A stretch of 5,835 nt of DNA from Pseudomonadota bacterium (GCA_030271565.1 JARXKR010000138.1:1-5835), one strand, 5' to 3'; numbered from the stretch's first letter, positions 1 through 5,768 are shown. Notes: generated by a model from the sequence alone, not told the origin. Made by a program: numbers and translations.

Positions 1-122
1 TAGCGGGTGGGGTCGAGCGGGTCGGCGGGGGGCGGGACCGGCTCGGGCCGGGGCGCGGGTTCGTTGGTCCAGTTTGCAGGCTTCTTGAACTTTTCCGGGC
101 GGGTGGTGGCGCGCTGGGTCAT
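1..122 (-). CDS. DUF1674 / SDHAF4-like succinate dehydrogenase assembly factor, N-terminal part (cut by window edge)
   Basis: The reverse strand from the ATG at 122..120 reads 40 codons, beginning MTQRATTRPEKFKKPANW and ending in ADPLDPTR just before the edge; the last two bases (TA) would fit a Tyr codon. DUF1674 proteins, the bacterial relatives of eukaryotic SDHAF4, are short, with a basic, Pro-rich variable N-terminus and a conserved C-terminal DPTRYGDWE-type motif. The visible DPTR followed by TA fits the start of that motif. The eukaryotic homologue helps FAD-loaded SdhA enter complex II; the bacterial role is assumed by homology. An AGGAG sequence (139..135 on the minus strand) lies 12 nt before the ATG, a slightly long spacing. 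The gene diverges from rsmB, a neighbourhood I associate with sphingomonads. The conserved C-terminus is outside the window, so the call rests on composition, the DPTR remnant and context. Confidence 0.72.
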   Translation of the reverse strand, partial: MTQRATTRPEKFKKPANWTNEPAPRPEPVPPPADPLDPTR

Positions 123-177
123 GGCGTATAAATGCTCCTGCTGGCCCTCGATTGCAATTGCCTCTAGGGCCGCCCGC
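123..177. promoter_or_regulatory. Divergent intergenic region between the DUF1674 gene and rsmB
   Basis: These 55 bp separate two divergent start codons and should hold the 5' signals for both genes. On the minus strand there is an AGGAG ribosome-binding site (139..135). On the plus strand TATAAA (127..132) resembles a -10 box, but no convincing -35 precedes it. Two overlapping 8-bp palindromes, ATTGCAAT (151..158) and GCAATTGC (154..161), stand out as an AT-rich patch in GC-rich DNA. A weak AGGG (165..168) is the only purine tract before rsmB. No promoter can be assigned with confidence. Confidence 0.35.
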
Positions 178-1410
178 ATGGATATTCCCGGCCTTCCGGC
201 GCGCAAGGGTGCGCTCAAACTGATCGATGCGGTGCTCAACCGGGGCGAAACGCTCGACCAGGCGACGGGCAGCGCGCTGCTCGGGGTCAAGGGACAGGCC
301 GATCGCGCATTGGCCAAGGCGCTGGCGGGCGAAGCCTTGCGCTGGATGACCGACCTCGATGCCATGATCGACAGCGCGACGCGGCTGGTGCTGGCGCACG
401 ATGCGAAAGTGCGTTCGGTGCTGCGGCTGATGCTGGCGGGCTGGCTGCGGTTGGAGACTCCGCCGCATGCAGTGATCGCAACCGGATTGCCGTTGCTCGC
501 AGGCGGGCCGCGCAGGCTGGCGCACGGAGTGTTTTCGACGCTGACCAAGCGCAATGTGGCGTTGCCCGCTGCACCGACTTTGCCTGCCGAAGTGGCCTCG
601 CGTTGGGGTGAGCAAGCCGGGGCCATTGCGGCGGGGCTGGGCCATTTACCGCCACTCGACCTGAGCTTGCGCGATGCCGCCGAGACCGAAAGTTGGGCCG
701 AGCGGCTCGAGGGCACTTCGCTGATGCCGGGCCATGTCAGGCTCGGGCGCGGGACGGCGGTGGAGAACCTTGAGGGCTACAATGAGGGCGCCTGGTGGGT
801 GCAGGATCTTGCGGCCGGATTACCCGCGCGGCTGCTGGGTGCGGGGCAAGGCCGCACCGTGCTCGACCTTTGCGCCGCGCCGGGAGGCAAGACGCTGCAA
901 CTGGCGGCTTCGGGCTGGCAGGTTACCGCGCTCGATGCCAGCGGGCGGCGGCTCGAACGGGTTGAGCAGAACCTTGCGCGGACCGGGCTCTCTGCTGAAG
1001 TGCTTGAGGCCGATGCGTTGACGTGGGAACCGCCCGCGCTGTTTGACGCCGTGCTGCTCGATGCCCCGTGCACCGCCACCGGCACCTGTCGCCGCCACCC
1101 AGATGTGCTGCACCGGATCGGCCCGCGCCAGATCGCCGAGCAGGTGGAATTGCAGGCGGCACTGCTCGAGCGGGCGGCAAGCTGGGTCAAGCCCGGCGGA
1201 ACGCTGGTCTATGCGGTTTGCTCGCTCGAACCCGAAGAGGGCGAGGCGCAGGCGGCCAAGGTTACGCTGACCCGGGATCCCATCCGCGCGGATGAATTGC
1301 TCCCCGGCATTGTGCCCAGCCCCGACGGATATCTGCGCACCGATCCCGGAATGCTCGCTGATGTTGGCGGGCTGGACGGGTTCTTCATCGCCCGCTGGCG
1401 CAAATCCTAA
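178..1410 (+). CDS. rsmB: 16S rRNA (cytosine-967-C5)-methyltransferase RsmB (Sun/Fmu family)
   Basis: A 410-aa cytoplasmic enzyme that transfers a methyl group from SAM to C5 of cytosine 967 in 16S rRNA. Residues about 1-130 form the NusB-like RNA-binding domain seen in this family. The Rossmann methyltransferase domain follows from about residue 195. It shows the YNEGAWWVQD segment (201-210), SAM motif I LDLCAAPGGKT (229-239), an acidic motif II LDAS (252-255), motif IV LLDAPCTATGT with Cys298, and motif VI YAVCSLEPEEGE with Cys348. The two cysteines are the pair that m5C methyltransferases use for product release and nucleophilic attack. The protein ends in the usual DGFFIARW (400-407). The ATG at 178 was chosen because LPARKGALKLIDAVL right after it is how the NusB-like domain begins. 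The frame stays open back to the window edge, but that stretch overlaps the opposite-strand gene and has low-complexity Gly/Ser-rich sequence. Confidence 0.95.
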   Translation: MDIPGLPARKGALKLIDAVLNRGETLDQATGSALLGVKGQADRALAKALAGEALRWMTDLDAMIDSATRLVLAHDAKVRSVLRLMLAGWLRLETPPHAVIATGLPLLAGGPRRLAHGVFSTLTKRNVALPAAPTLPAEVASRWGEQAGAIAAGLGHLPPLDLSLRDAAETESWAERLEGTSLMPGHVRLGRGTAVENLEGYNEGAWWVQDLAAGLPARLLGAGQGRTVLDLCAAPGGKTLQLAASGWQVTALDASGRRLERVEQNLARTGLSAEVLEADALTWEPPALFDAVLLDAPCTATGTCRRHPDVLHRIGPRQIAEQVELQAALLERAASWVKPGGTLVYAVCSLEPEEGEAQAAKVTLTRDPIRADELLPGIVPSPDGYLRTDPGMLADVGGLDGFFIARWRKS

Positions 1411-1478
1411 ACGAAACCTGTATTGGCTTGCCCTCGCCCGCCAGCGTGCCACTATCGTTGCAATCAGGGGAACCAACC
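1411..1478 (+). promoter_or_regulatory. Leader of the acylase gene with a strong ribosome-binding site
   Basis: This 68-bp gap between rsmB and the acylase contains AGGGGA at 1466..1471, seven bases before the ATG at 1479, and this fixes the acylase start. Possible promoter elements are TTGCCC (1428..1433) with TATCGT (1453..1458), but the 19-bp spacing is poor, so read-through from rsmB is equally possible. No terminator hairpin is evident after rsmB. Confidence 0.45.
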
Positions 1479-3605
1479 ATGTACCGCACCGCCGCACTCG
1501 CCATATCTGCGCTGGCTCTGGCCACGCCCGCCATGGCCTATCAGGCCGAAATCCGCCGCGACGACTGGGGGATTGCCCACATCAAGGGCCACACCGACGC
1601 CGATGCGGTTTACGGGATGATCTATGCCCAGGCCGAGGATGACTTCAACCGGATCGAGATGAATTACCTGACCAGTCTGGGCCGCAGCGCCGAGGCTGAG
1701 GGCGAGCAAGCGATCTGGGCCGACTTGCGCCAGCGGCTGTGGGTCGATCCGGCCGACTTGCAAGTGCAATATGCCAAGAGCCCGCCGTGGCTGCGCGCGC
1801 TGATGCAGGGCTGGGCGGCAGGGCTCAACCAGTACCTGGCCGATCACCCCGAGGTCCATCCCAAGGTCATCACGAAGTTTGAGCCGTGGATGGCGCTGAG
1901 CTTTTCCGAAGGCAGCATCGGCGGCGATATCGAAAGCGTGCCTCTGAGCCAGCTGGAAGCCTTCTATACCGGACGGCAAGTGGCCCTGACCGCCAACGAG
2001 CGCGGCCTTGAATTCAAGGAACCGCTGGGCTCGAACGGGTTTGCCATCGGCCCGTCGCACAGCGCCAATGGTTACCCGCTGCTGCTGATCAACCCGCACA
2101 CCAGCTTTTTCTTCCGCTCCGAACTGCAAGTCGAAAGCGACGCGGGGCTGCACGCCTATGGCGCGGTTACCTGGGGGCAGTTCTTCGTCTATCAGGGGTT
2201 CAACGAGGCAGCCGGGTGGATGCACACCTCGAGCACGGTCGACAATATCGATCTCTTTGCCGAGAAAACCTTCGCACGGGCGCGCGGCGGCTATGCCTAT
2301 CGCTATGGCAAGGAAGTGCTGCCAGTCTCGCAGAAGCGGGTGACGATCGCTTACCGCAAGGCCGATGGCAGCATGGGCCGCCGCACCTTCACCACCTACG
2401 CCACCCGCCACGGACCGATCACCCGCGCCGACGGCAACAAGTGGATCGCCACTGCCTTGATGAACCGCCCGGTAGCGGCGCTCCAGCAAAGCTTCCTGCG
2501 CACCAAGGTCCATTCGATAGCCGAGTTCCGCAAGGTCGCCGCGCTGACCGCGAACAGCTCGAACAACACCCTGTTTGCCGACAATCGCGGCGAATTTGCG
2601 CTGTTTACCCCGCAATTCATGCCAATCCGCTCAGGCAAGTTCGACTACACCAAGCCGGTCGACGGCAGCAATCCGGCGACTGACTGGCATGGCTTCCACT
2701 CGATTGCCAGCTTGCCGCAAGTGGTCAATCCGGCCAACGGCTGGGTGTTCAACGTCAACGACGGCCCGTGGTGGGCGGCGGGCAAGGACAGCCCGAAGCA
2801 GGCCGCCTATCCGCGCTATATCGATAGCGAAGGCATGCAGCCGCGCACGCCGCACGCGATCAAGGTGTTGTCGGCGCGGCCAACCTTCACCCTCGATCAG
2901 CTGGTCGAGGCGGCCTACGATCCGTGGCTGCCGAGTTTTGCCCACATGATCCCCGGGCTGGTCGCGGCGCAGGCGCGCAATCCCGATCCGGCACGCGCCG
3001 ATGCCGTCACGCTGCTCGGCAAATGGGATGACCGCTGGAGCCTGACCTCGACCGAAACCAGCCTCGCGGTGTTCTGGGGCGAAGCCTTGTGGGAGCGCGG
3101 CAAGGGCCCGGCCGAAGCGCAAGGCATCGGCATCGGCGAATGGATGGGCAAGGCCAGCGATGAGGACCAGCTAGCCGCGCTCGACAGCGCAATCGCGCGG
3201 CTCAAGGCCGATTTCGGCTCGTGGCAAGTGCCGTGGGGCGAGATCAACCGCTACCAGCGCAACGACGCGAGCATCGTCCAGACCTTTGACGATACCAAAC
3301 CCAGCGTGGCCGTGCCGTTCGCCTCGGCGCAATGGGGTTCGCTCGCCAGCTTCGGGGCCAAGCGCTATCCCGGGACCAAGCGGTATTACGGCACTTACGG
3401 CAACAGCTTCGTCGCGGCGGTCGAATTCGGGCCGAGAGTGCGCGCCCGGGCAGTCACCGCCGGCGGCGAAAGCGGCGATCCATCGTCACCGCACTTCGGC
3501 GATCAGGTTGGCAGGTATGCCGCTGGCAATTTGCGCCCAGTGTACTTCTGGCCCGAGGATCAGAAGGGGCATATCGTGTCGAGCAAAGTGGTGAAGGGCC
3601 GTTGA
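1479..3605 (+). CDS. Secreted penicillin acylase / acyl-homoserine-lactone acylase family Ntn hydrolase
   Basis: A 708-aa precursor of a heterodimeric N-terminal-nucleophile amidohydrolase, probably periplasmic. Residues 1-20 are a Sec signal peptide with a hydrophobic Ala/Leu core and an AMA cleavage site before YQAE. Family members excise a spacer and cut Gly-Ser to expose the catalytic serine; here that is G184-S185 in GSNGFAIGP, leaving a beta chain of 524 aa. Counting Ser185 as beta-1, the other catalytic positions fall where known enzymes have them: His207 (beta-23), Val254 (beta-70, in HTSSTVDNIDLF) and Asn427 (beta-243, in NPANGWVFNVND, the oxyanion Asn near beta-241 of penicillin G acylase). 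The late GESGDPSSPHFGDQ motif (663-676) is also present. His at beta-23 and Val at beta-70 resemble PvdQ and cephalosporin acylases more than penicillin G acylase (Gln, Ala). The substrate cannot be told: AHL signals, beta-lactams and other N-acyl amides are all possible. The whole precursor lacks cysteine. Confidence 0.88.
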   Translation: MYRTAALAISALALATPAMAYQAEIRRDDWGIAHIKGHTDADAVYGMIYAQAEDDFNRIEMNYLTSLGRSAEAEGEQAIWADLRQRLWVDPADLQVQYAKSPPWLRALMQGWAAGLNQYLADHPEVHPKVITKFEPWMALSFSEGSIGGDIESVPLSQLEAFYTGRQVALTANERGLEFKEPLGSNGFAIGPSHSANGYPLLLINPHTSFFFRSELQVESDAGLHAYGAVTWGQFFVYQGFNEAAGWMHTSSTVDNIDLFAEKTFARARGGYAYRYGKEVLPVSQKRVTIAYRKADGSMGRRTFTTYATRHGPITRADGNKWIATALMNRPVAALQQSFLRTKVHSIAEFRKVAALTANSSNNTLFADNRGEFALFTPQFMPIRSGKFDYTKPVDGSNPATDWHGFHSIASLPQVVNPANGWVFNVNDGPWWAAGKDSPKQAAYPRYIDSEGMQPRTPHAIKVLSARPTFTLDQLVEAAYDPWLPSFAHMIPGLVAAQARNPDPARADAVTLLGKWDDRWSLTSTETSLAVFWGEALWERGKGPAEAQGIGIGEWMGKASDEDQLAALDSAIARLKADFGSWQVPWGEINRYQRNDASIVQTFDDTKPSVAVPFASAQWGSLASFGAKRYPGTKRYYGTYGNSFVAAVEFGPRVRARAVTAGGESGDPSSPHFGDQVGRYAAGNLRPVYFWPEDQKGHIVSSKVVKGR

Positions 3606-3617
3606 GCCGAGCGAATC

Positions 3618-3638
3618 CCTCTCCCCTTGCGGGAGAGG
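3618..3638 (+). terminator. Hairpin after the acylase gene, possible transcription terminator
   Basis: CCTCTCCC (3618..3625) pairs perfectly with GGGAGAGG (3631..3638) around the five-base loop CTTGC, starting 12 nt after the acylase stop codon. The 8-bp GC-rich stem is well placed to end the acylase transcript, but no T-run follows, so it is not a canonical intrinsic terminator. It forms from the left arm of the larger repeat alone and competes with the long stem. Confidence 0.4.
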
Positions 3639-3750
3639 ATACGAAGGTTTGGCGACTTGTCGCCTAGCCGTAGTTGGAGAGGGGGCTTGCCATCGCGAAG
3701 GCAACCCCTCTCCAAGCTGCGCTAGCCGCGTTCGCGGCAAGCTGCGCTAT

Positions 3751-3771
3751 CCTCTCCCGCAAGGGGAGTGG
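3751..3771 (-). terminator. Hairpin after msrA, possible transcription terminator
   Basis: On the minus strand this hairpin begins 18 nt after the msrA stop codon. CCTCTCCC (3751..3758) pairs with GGGAGTGG (3764..3771) with a single T-T mismatch around a five-base loop. It mirrors the hairpin on the acylase side, so the repeat could end transcription from both convergent genes. No T-run follows on the minus strand. Confidence 0.35.
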
Positions 3772-3789
3772 AGTGATGACGCCGGTACC

Positions 3790-4320
3790 CTACCCCTTCA
3801 ACTTCTCCGCGAAACCCTTTTGCAACTTGGCCAGCTTGGGCGGGATCACTGCGAGGCAGTAAGGATTGCGCTGGCCTTCGCCTTGCCAATATTCCTGATG
3901 ATAGTCCTCGGCCGCGTACCAGGTCGCCGGGCCCTCGATCGTCGTCACGGCTTTCTGGCCGAGGTGCGCATCGTTCCAGCGTGCAATCGCGGCTTCGCCC
4001 TCGGCGCGTTGCTCGTCACCCAGCGGGAACAGCGCGGTGCGGTACTGCGTGCCGACATCGCCGCCCTGGCGGTTGAGCTGGGTCGGATCGTGGGTCGCGA
4101 AATGGATGTCGAGCAGATCGGCGAGACTCACTACGCCGGGATCGAAGGTCAGCTTGATCGCCTCGGCATGGCCGGTCCCGCCGCCGCACACCTGCTTGTA
4201 GGTCGGATTGGGATTGGCGCCGCCGATGTAGCCGCTTTCCACCGCGCTGACCCCGTTGATCGAGCGGAACACCGCTTCGACGCACCAAAAACAGCCGCCG
4301 GCGATAATGGCCTCAGCCAT
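3790..4320 (-). CDS. msrA: Peptide-methionine (S)-S-oxide reductase MsrA
   Basis: A 176-aa cytoplasmic enzyme that reduces the S epimer of methionine sulfoxide, free or in proteins, using thioredoxin. The active-site motif GGCFWCVE (residues 8-15) carries the nucleophile Cys10. GHAEA (50-54) supplies the catalytic Glu53. HFATHDPTQLNRQGGDVGTQYR (74-94) is read in two parts: the DPTQ-containing stretch and DVGTQYR, the latter binding substrate. AEDYHQEY (137-144) follows, and Cys155 in RNPYC is the likely resolving cysteine. The length is close to a minimal single-domain MsrA, with no MsrB fusion and no signal peptide. The start at 4320 is set by an AGGAG site seven bases upstream and by the position of the active site. 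The gene converges on the acylase gene across the repeat element and diverges from aguB. The reading frame stays open upstream, but only as antisense of aguB. Confidence 0.96.
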   Translation of the reverse strand: MAEAIIAGGCFWCVEAVFRSINGVSAVESGYIGGANPNPTYKQVCGGGTGHAEAIKLTFDPGVVSLADLLDIHFATHDPTQLNRQGGDVGTQYRTALFPLGDEQRAEGEAAIARWNDAHLGQKAVTTIEGPATWYAAEDYHQEYWQGEGQRNPYCLAVIPPKLAKLQKGFAEKLKG

Positions 4321-4420
4321 GCGAATTCTCCTATTTCGATTGCTCGGCCCCAAGATGGGTTTCATCCGCGCATTCGGCAATGGTGGACTCGGGGTTACAA
4401 GCGAAATATGCGCGTCGGCC
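4321..4420. promoter_or_regulatory. Divergent intergenic region msrA / aguB, with the msrA ribosome-binding site
   Basis: These 100 bp must carry the 5' signals of both genes unless aguB is leaderless. The msrA side has a strong Shine-Dalgarno AGGAG (4332..4328, minus strand) seven bases from its ATG. For msrA, TTGTAA (minus strand, 4400..4395) could be a -35 box, but the matching -10 at 17 bp (CCGAAT) is poor. The aguB side shows no obvious purine-rich ribosome-binding site before 4421. No redox-regulator operator is recognisable. Confidence 0.45.
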
Positions 4421-5272
4421 ATGAGCACGCTGACCATCGCCGCCCTGCAACTGCCGCTCGGTTCGCCGGACCAGCGCGAGAACATCGCCGCGGTCGCCGC
4501 GCTGGTGGAGCGGGCGGCTGCGCAAGGCGCGCAAGTGGTGCTTCCGCCCGAGCTGTTTTCCGGGCCGTACTTCTGCAAGGACGAGGACGAGGCCCGGTTC
4601 GCGCTGGCCCGGCCAACCACCGAGCATCCTTCGGTTCTGGCAATGCAGGCGCTCGCCGCGCGCCTCAAGATCGCCATCCCGACCAGTTTCTTCGAGCGCG
4701 ACGGCCAGCACTACTACAACACCATGGCGATGATCGGCCCAGACGGCGGCATCATCGGCACTTACCGCAAGAGCCACATTCCCGATGGGCCGGGCTACGA
4801 GGAAAAGTACTATTTCCGCCCTGGAAACGACGGCTTCAAGGTCTGGAAGCTGTTCGGTCACAGTGTCGGCGTGGGGATCTGCTGGGACCAGTGGTACCCC
4901 GAATGCGCGCGGGTGATGGCCTTGCTGGGCGCCGAAGTGCTGCTCTACCCGACCGCGATTGGTTCGGAGCCTTACGACGCAGAGCTCGACACCAGCCGGA
5001 TGTGGCGCCGCGCGATGCAGGGCCACGCAGTGTCGAACTGCATGCCGGTGGTCGCCGCCAACCGGATCGGCGTGGAGGACGGCCAGCGGTTCTACGGTCA
5101 CTCGTTCATCACCGACGAATGGGGCGATCTGATCGCGGAGTTCGGCGGCGAGGACAGCGGAACGCTGATCGCAACGCTCGATCTGGCGCGCGCGGCCAAA
5201 CACCGTGCGGGCATGGGCTTCTTCCGCGACCGCCGCCCGCAGCTCTACGGGCGGATTGCGCAGGACATCTGA
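4421..5272 (+). CDS. aguB: N-carbamoylputrescine amidase AguB (nitrilase superfamily)
   Basis: A 283-aa cytoplasmic carbon-nitrogen hydrolase that converts N-carbamoylputrescine to putrescine, CO2 and ammonia, the last step of the agmatine route to putrescine (EC 3.5.1.53). The nitrilase-superfamily Glu-Lys-Cys triad is intact: Glu44 in LPPELFSG, Lys117 in YRKSHIPDGPGYEEKYYF and Cys154 in GVGICWDQWYPE. The DGPGYEEKYYFRPGND stretch (122-137), SGPYFCKDED (47-56) and the WDQWYPE ending of the Cys motif are typical of AguB rather than of other nitrilases. The length is normal for the family. The ATG at 4421 gives MSTLTIAALQ, the usual first beta-strand. In-frame ATGs further upstream lie in or near the divergent msrA start and would add non-conserved sequence. 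No agmatine deiminase gene (aguA) is in the window. folK follows one base after the stop. Confidence 0.94.
   Translation: MSTLTIAALQLPLGSPDQRENIAAVAALVERAAAQGAQVVLPPELFSGPYFCKDEDEARFALARPTTEHPSVLAMQALAARLKIAIPTSFFERDGQHYYNTMAMIGPDGGIIGTYRKSHIPDGPGYEEKYYFRPGNDGFKVWKLFGHSVGVGICWDQWYPECARVMALLGAEVLLYPTAIGSEPYDAELDTSRMWRRAMQGHAVSNCMPVVAANRIGVEDGQRFYGHSFITDEWGDLIAEFGGEDSGTLIATLDLARAAKHRAGMGFFRDRRPQLYGRIAQDI
5262..5265 (+). promoter_or_regulatory. Ribosome-binding site that supports the folK TTG start
   Basis: AGGA lies inside the last codons of aguB, eight bases before the TTG at 5274. It is the only purine-rich tract near the aguB/folK junction, and it favours this start over the ATG at 5205. 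Confidence 0.5.
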
Positions 5273-5273
5273 T

Positions 5274-5768
5274 TTGGGCCAGCGCTACCTGATTGCGCTG
5301 GGCTCGAACCAGCGGCACCATCGTCTTGGCTCGCCCGAGCAGGTCTTGGCGGCCGCGCTGCTCGAACTGGACCGCAAAGGCATCCAGCTGGTCGCGACCG
5401 CGAAGACAATCCGCAGTGCGCCGCTCGGCCCTTCACGCCGCCGCTATGCCAACAGCGCGGCGCTGGTGAAGAGCAAGCTCGATCCCCCGGAAATGCTCGT
5501 CCGGCTCAAACACATCGAGACCAAGTTCGGCCGTCGCCGCGGCGGCCAGCGTTGGGCGGCGCGGGTGCTCGATCTCGACATCGTCCTGTGGAGCGGCGGG
5601 GTCTGGACGTCCCCCGGCCTGACTGTGCCGCACCCGCTGTTTCGTGATCGCAGCTTCGTGCTCACCCCGGCCAAGGCAATCGCTGCAGCCTGGCGCGACC
5701 CGATCACCGGCCTTTCGCTGCGTCACCTGCAAGCTCGCTTGACCCGCCCGCGCCCCGCCCCTAGGTGA
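5274..5768 (+). CDS. folK: 2-amino-4-hydroxy-6-hydroxymethyldihydropteridine pyrophosphokinase (HPPK)
   Basis: A 164-aa cytoplasmic enzyme that moves pyrophosphate from ATP to hydroxymethyl-dihydropterin, the step before dihydropteroate synthase in folate synthesis. Visible family features are IALGSN (7-12), the pterin-loop region RSAPLGPSRRRYANSA (47-62), and the signature FGRRRGGQRWAARVLDLDIVLW (85-106). In the signature, Trp94, Arg97 and the Mg-binding pair Asp100/Asp102 are conserved. PHPLFRDRSFVL (119-130) follows. The start is inferred as TTG at 5274, one base after the aguB stop, because IALGSN must lie near the N-terminus and AGGA (5262..5265) sits eight bases before it. The in-frame ATG at 5205 would add 23 residues read out of frame through aguB. 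TTG at 5256 is a weaker option. The arrangement suggests translation coupled to aguB. The C-terminus ends in an Arg/Pro-rich tail that overlaps the proposed tRNA promoter. Confidence 0.93.
   Translation: MGQRYLIALGSNQRHHRLGSPEQVLAAALLELDRKGIQLVATAKTIRSAPLGPSRRRYANSAALVKSKLDPPEMLVRLKHIETKFGRRRGGQRWAARVLDLDIVLWSGGVWTSPGLTVPHPLFRDRSFVLTPAKAIAAAWRDPITGLSLRHLQARLTRPRPAPR
5739..5767 (+). promoter_or_regulatory. Putative promoter of the tRNA-Lys gene, overlapping the folK 3' end
   Basis: TTGACC (5739..5744) matches five of six bases of the -35 consensus. Exactly 17 bp later comes TAGGTG (5762..5767) as a -10-like box, a weak match except for its first two bases. Transcription would start near 5774, a few bases before the mature tRNA 5' end at 5781. 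The spacer is pure G/C, and the stretch before the tRNA is GC-rich, as is common for stable-RNA promoters under stringent control. Spacing and location are the strongest arguments; the -10 is the weak point. Confidence 0.45.

Larger units (their letters stand above)
3615..3772. repeat. Branched inverted-repeat extragenic element (REP/MITE-like, non-coding)
   Basis: This element nearly fills the gap between the convergent acylase and msrA genes. Perfect 21-bp arms pair 3621..3641 with 3748..3768. Inside them are three further hairpins. The first is GGCGAC-TT-GTCGCC (3651..3664). The second, central one pairs TTGGAGAGGGG (3674..3684) with CCCCTCTCCAA (3705..3715), extended by TTGCC/GGCAA (3687..3691 with 3700..3704) past a two-base bulge. 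The third is GCCGCG-TT-CGCGGC (3725..3738), flanked by two copies of AAGCTGCGCTA (3714..3724 and 3739..3749). The fold is thus a closing stem with three arms. No coding sequence is credible and no clear target-site duplication is visible. CTCCCCTTGCGGGAGAGG-type sequences are, from general knowledge, common in intergenic DNA of many Proteobacteria, so this is probably one copy of a dispersed family. Copy number cannot be judged from one window. Confidence 0.8.

Noticed and set aside
7..177. N-terminal extension of rsmB to the left edge
   Set aside because: The extra 57 residues are low-complexity Gly/Ser/Arg-rich sequence, do not resemble the NusB-like domain, and lie over an opposite-strand gene with better support.
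820..1497. 225-codon open frame on the minus strand opposite rsmB
   Set aside because: It covers the SAM-binding and catalytic motifs of rsmB in antisense, and its own product resembles nothing known to me.
1464..2615. 383-codon open frame on the minus strand opposite the acylase
   Set aside because: It is antisense to conserved catalytic sequence, has no recognisable domain, and long antisense frames are expected in GC-rich coding DNA.
3615..3772. CRISPR array or an attachment site
   Set aside because: The repeats are inverted rather than regularly spaced direct repeats. The tRNA at the right edge is intact as far as visible, and no integrase is near.
4321..4677. N-terminal extension of msrA upstream of 4320
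   Set aside because: It would run antisense through aguB. The ATG at 4320 has a strong ribosome-binding site and places the active-site Cys where short MsrA proteins have it.
4331..5203. 290-codon open frame on the minus strand opposite aguB
   Set aside because: It is a shadow of aguB with His/Arg/Val-rich composition and no recognisable motif.
3649..5292. 547-codon open frame on the plus strand crossing the repeat, msrA and aguB
   Set aside because: It runs antisense through msrA and out of frame through aguB, both of which have intact catalytic motifs. No domain is visible in it.
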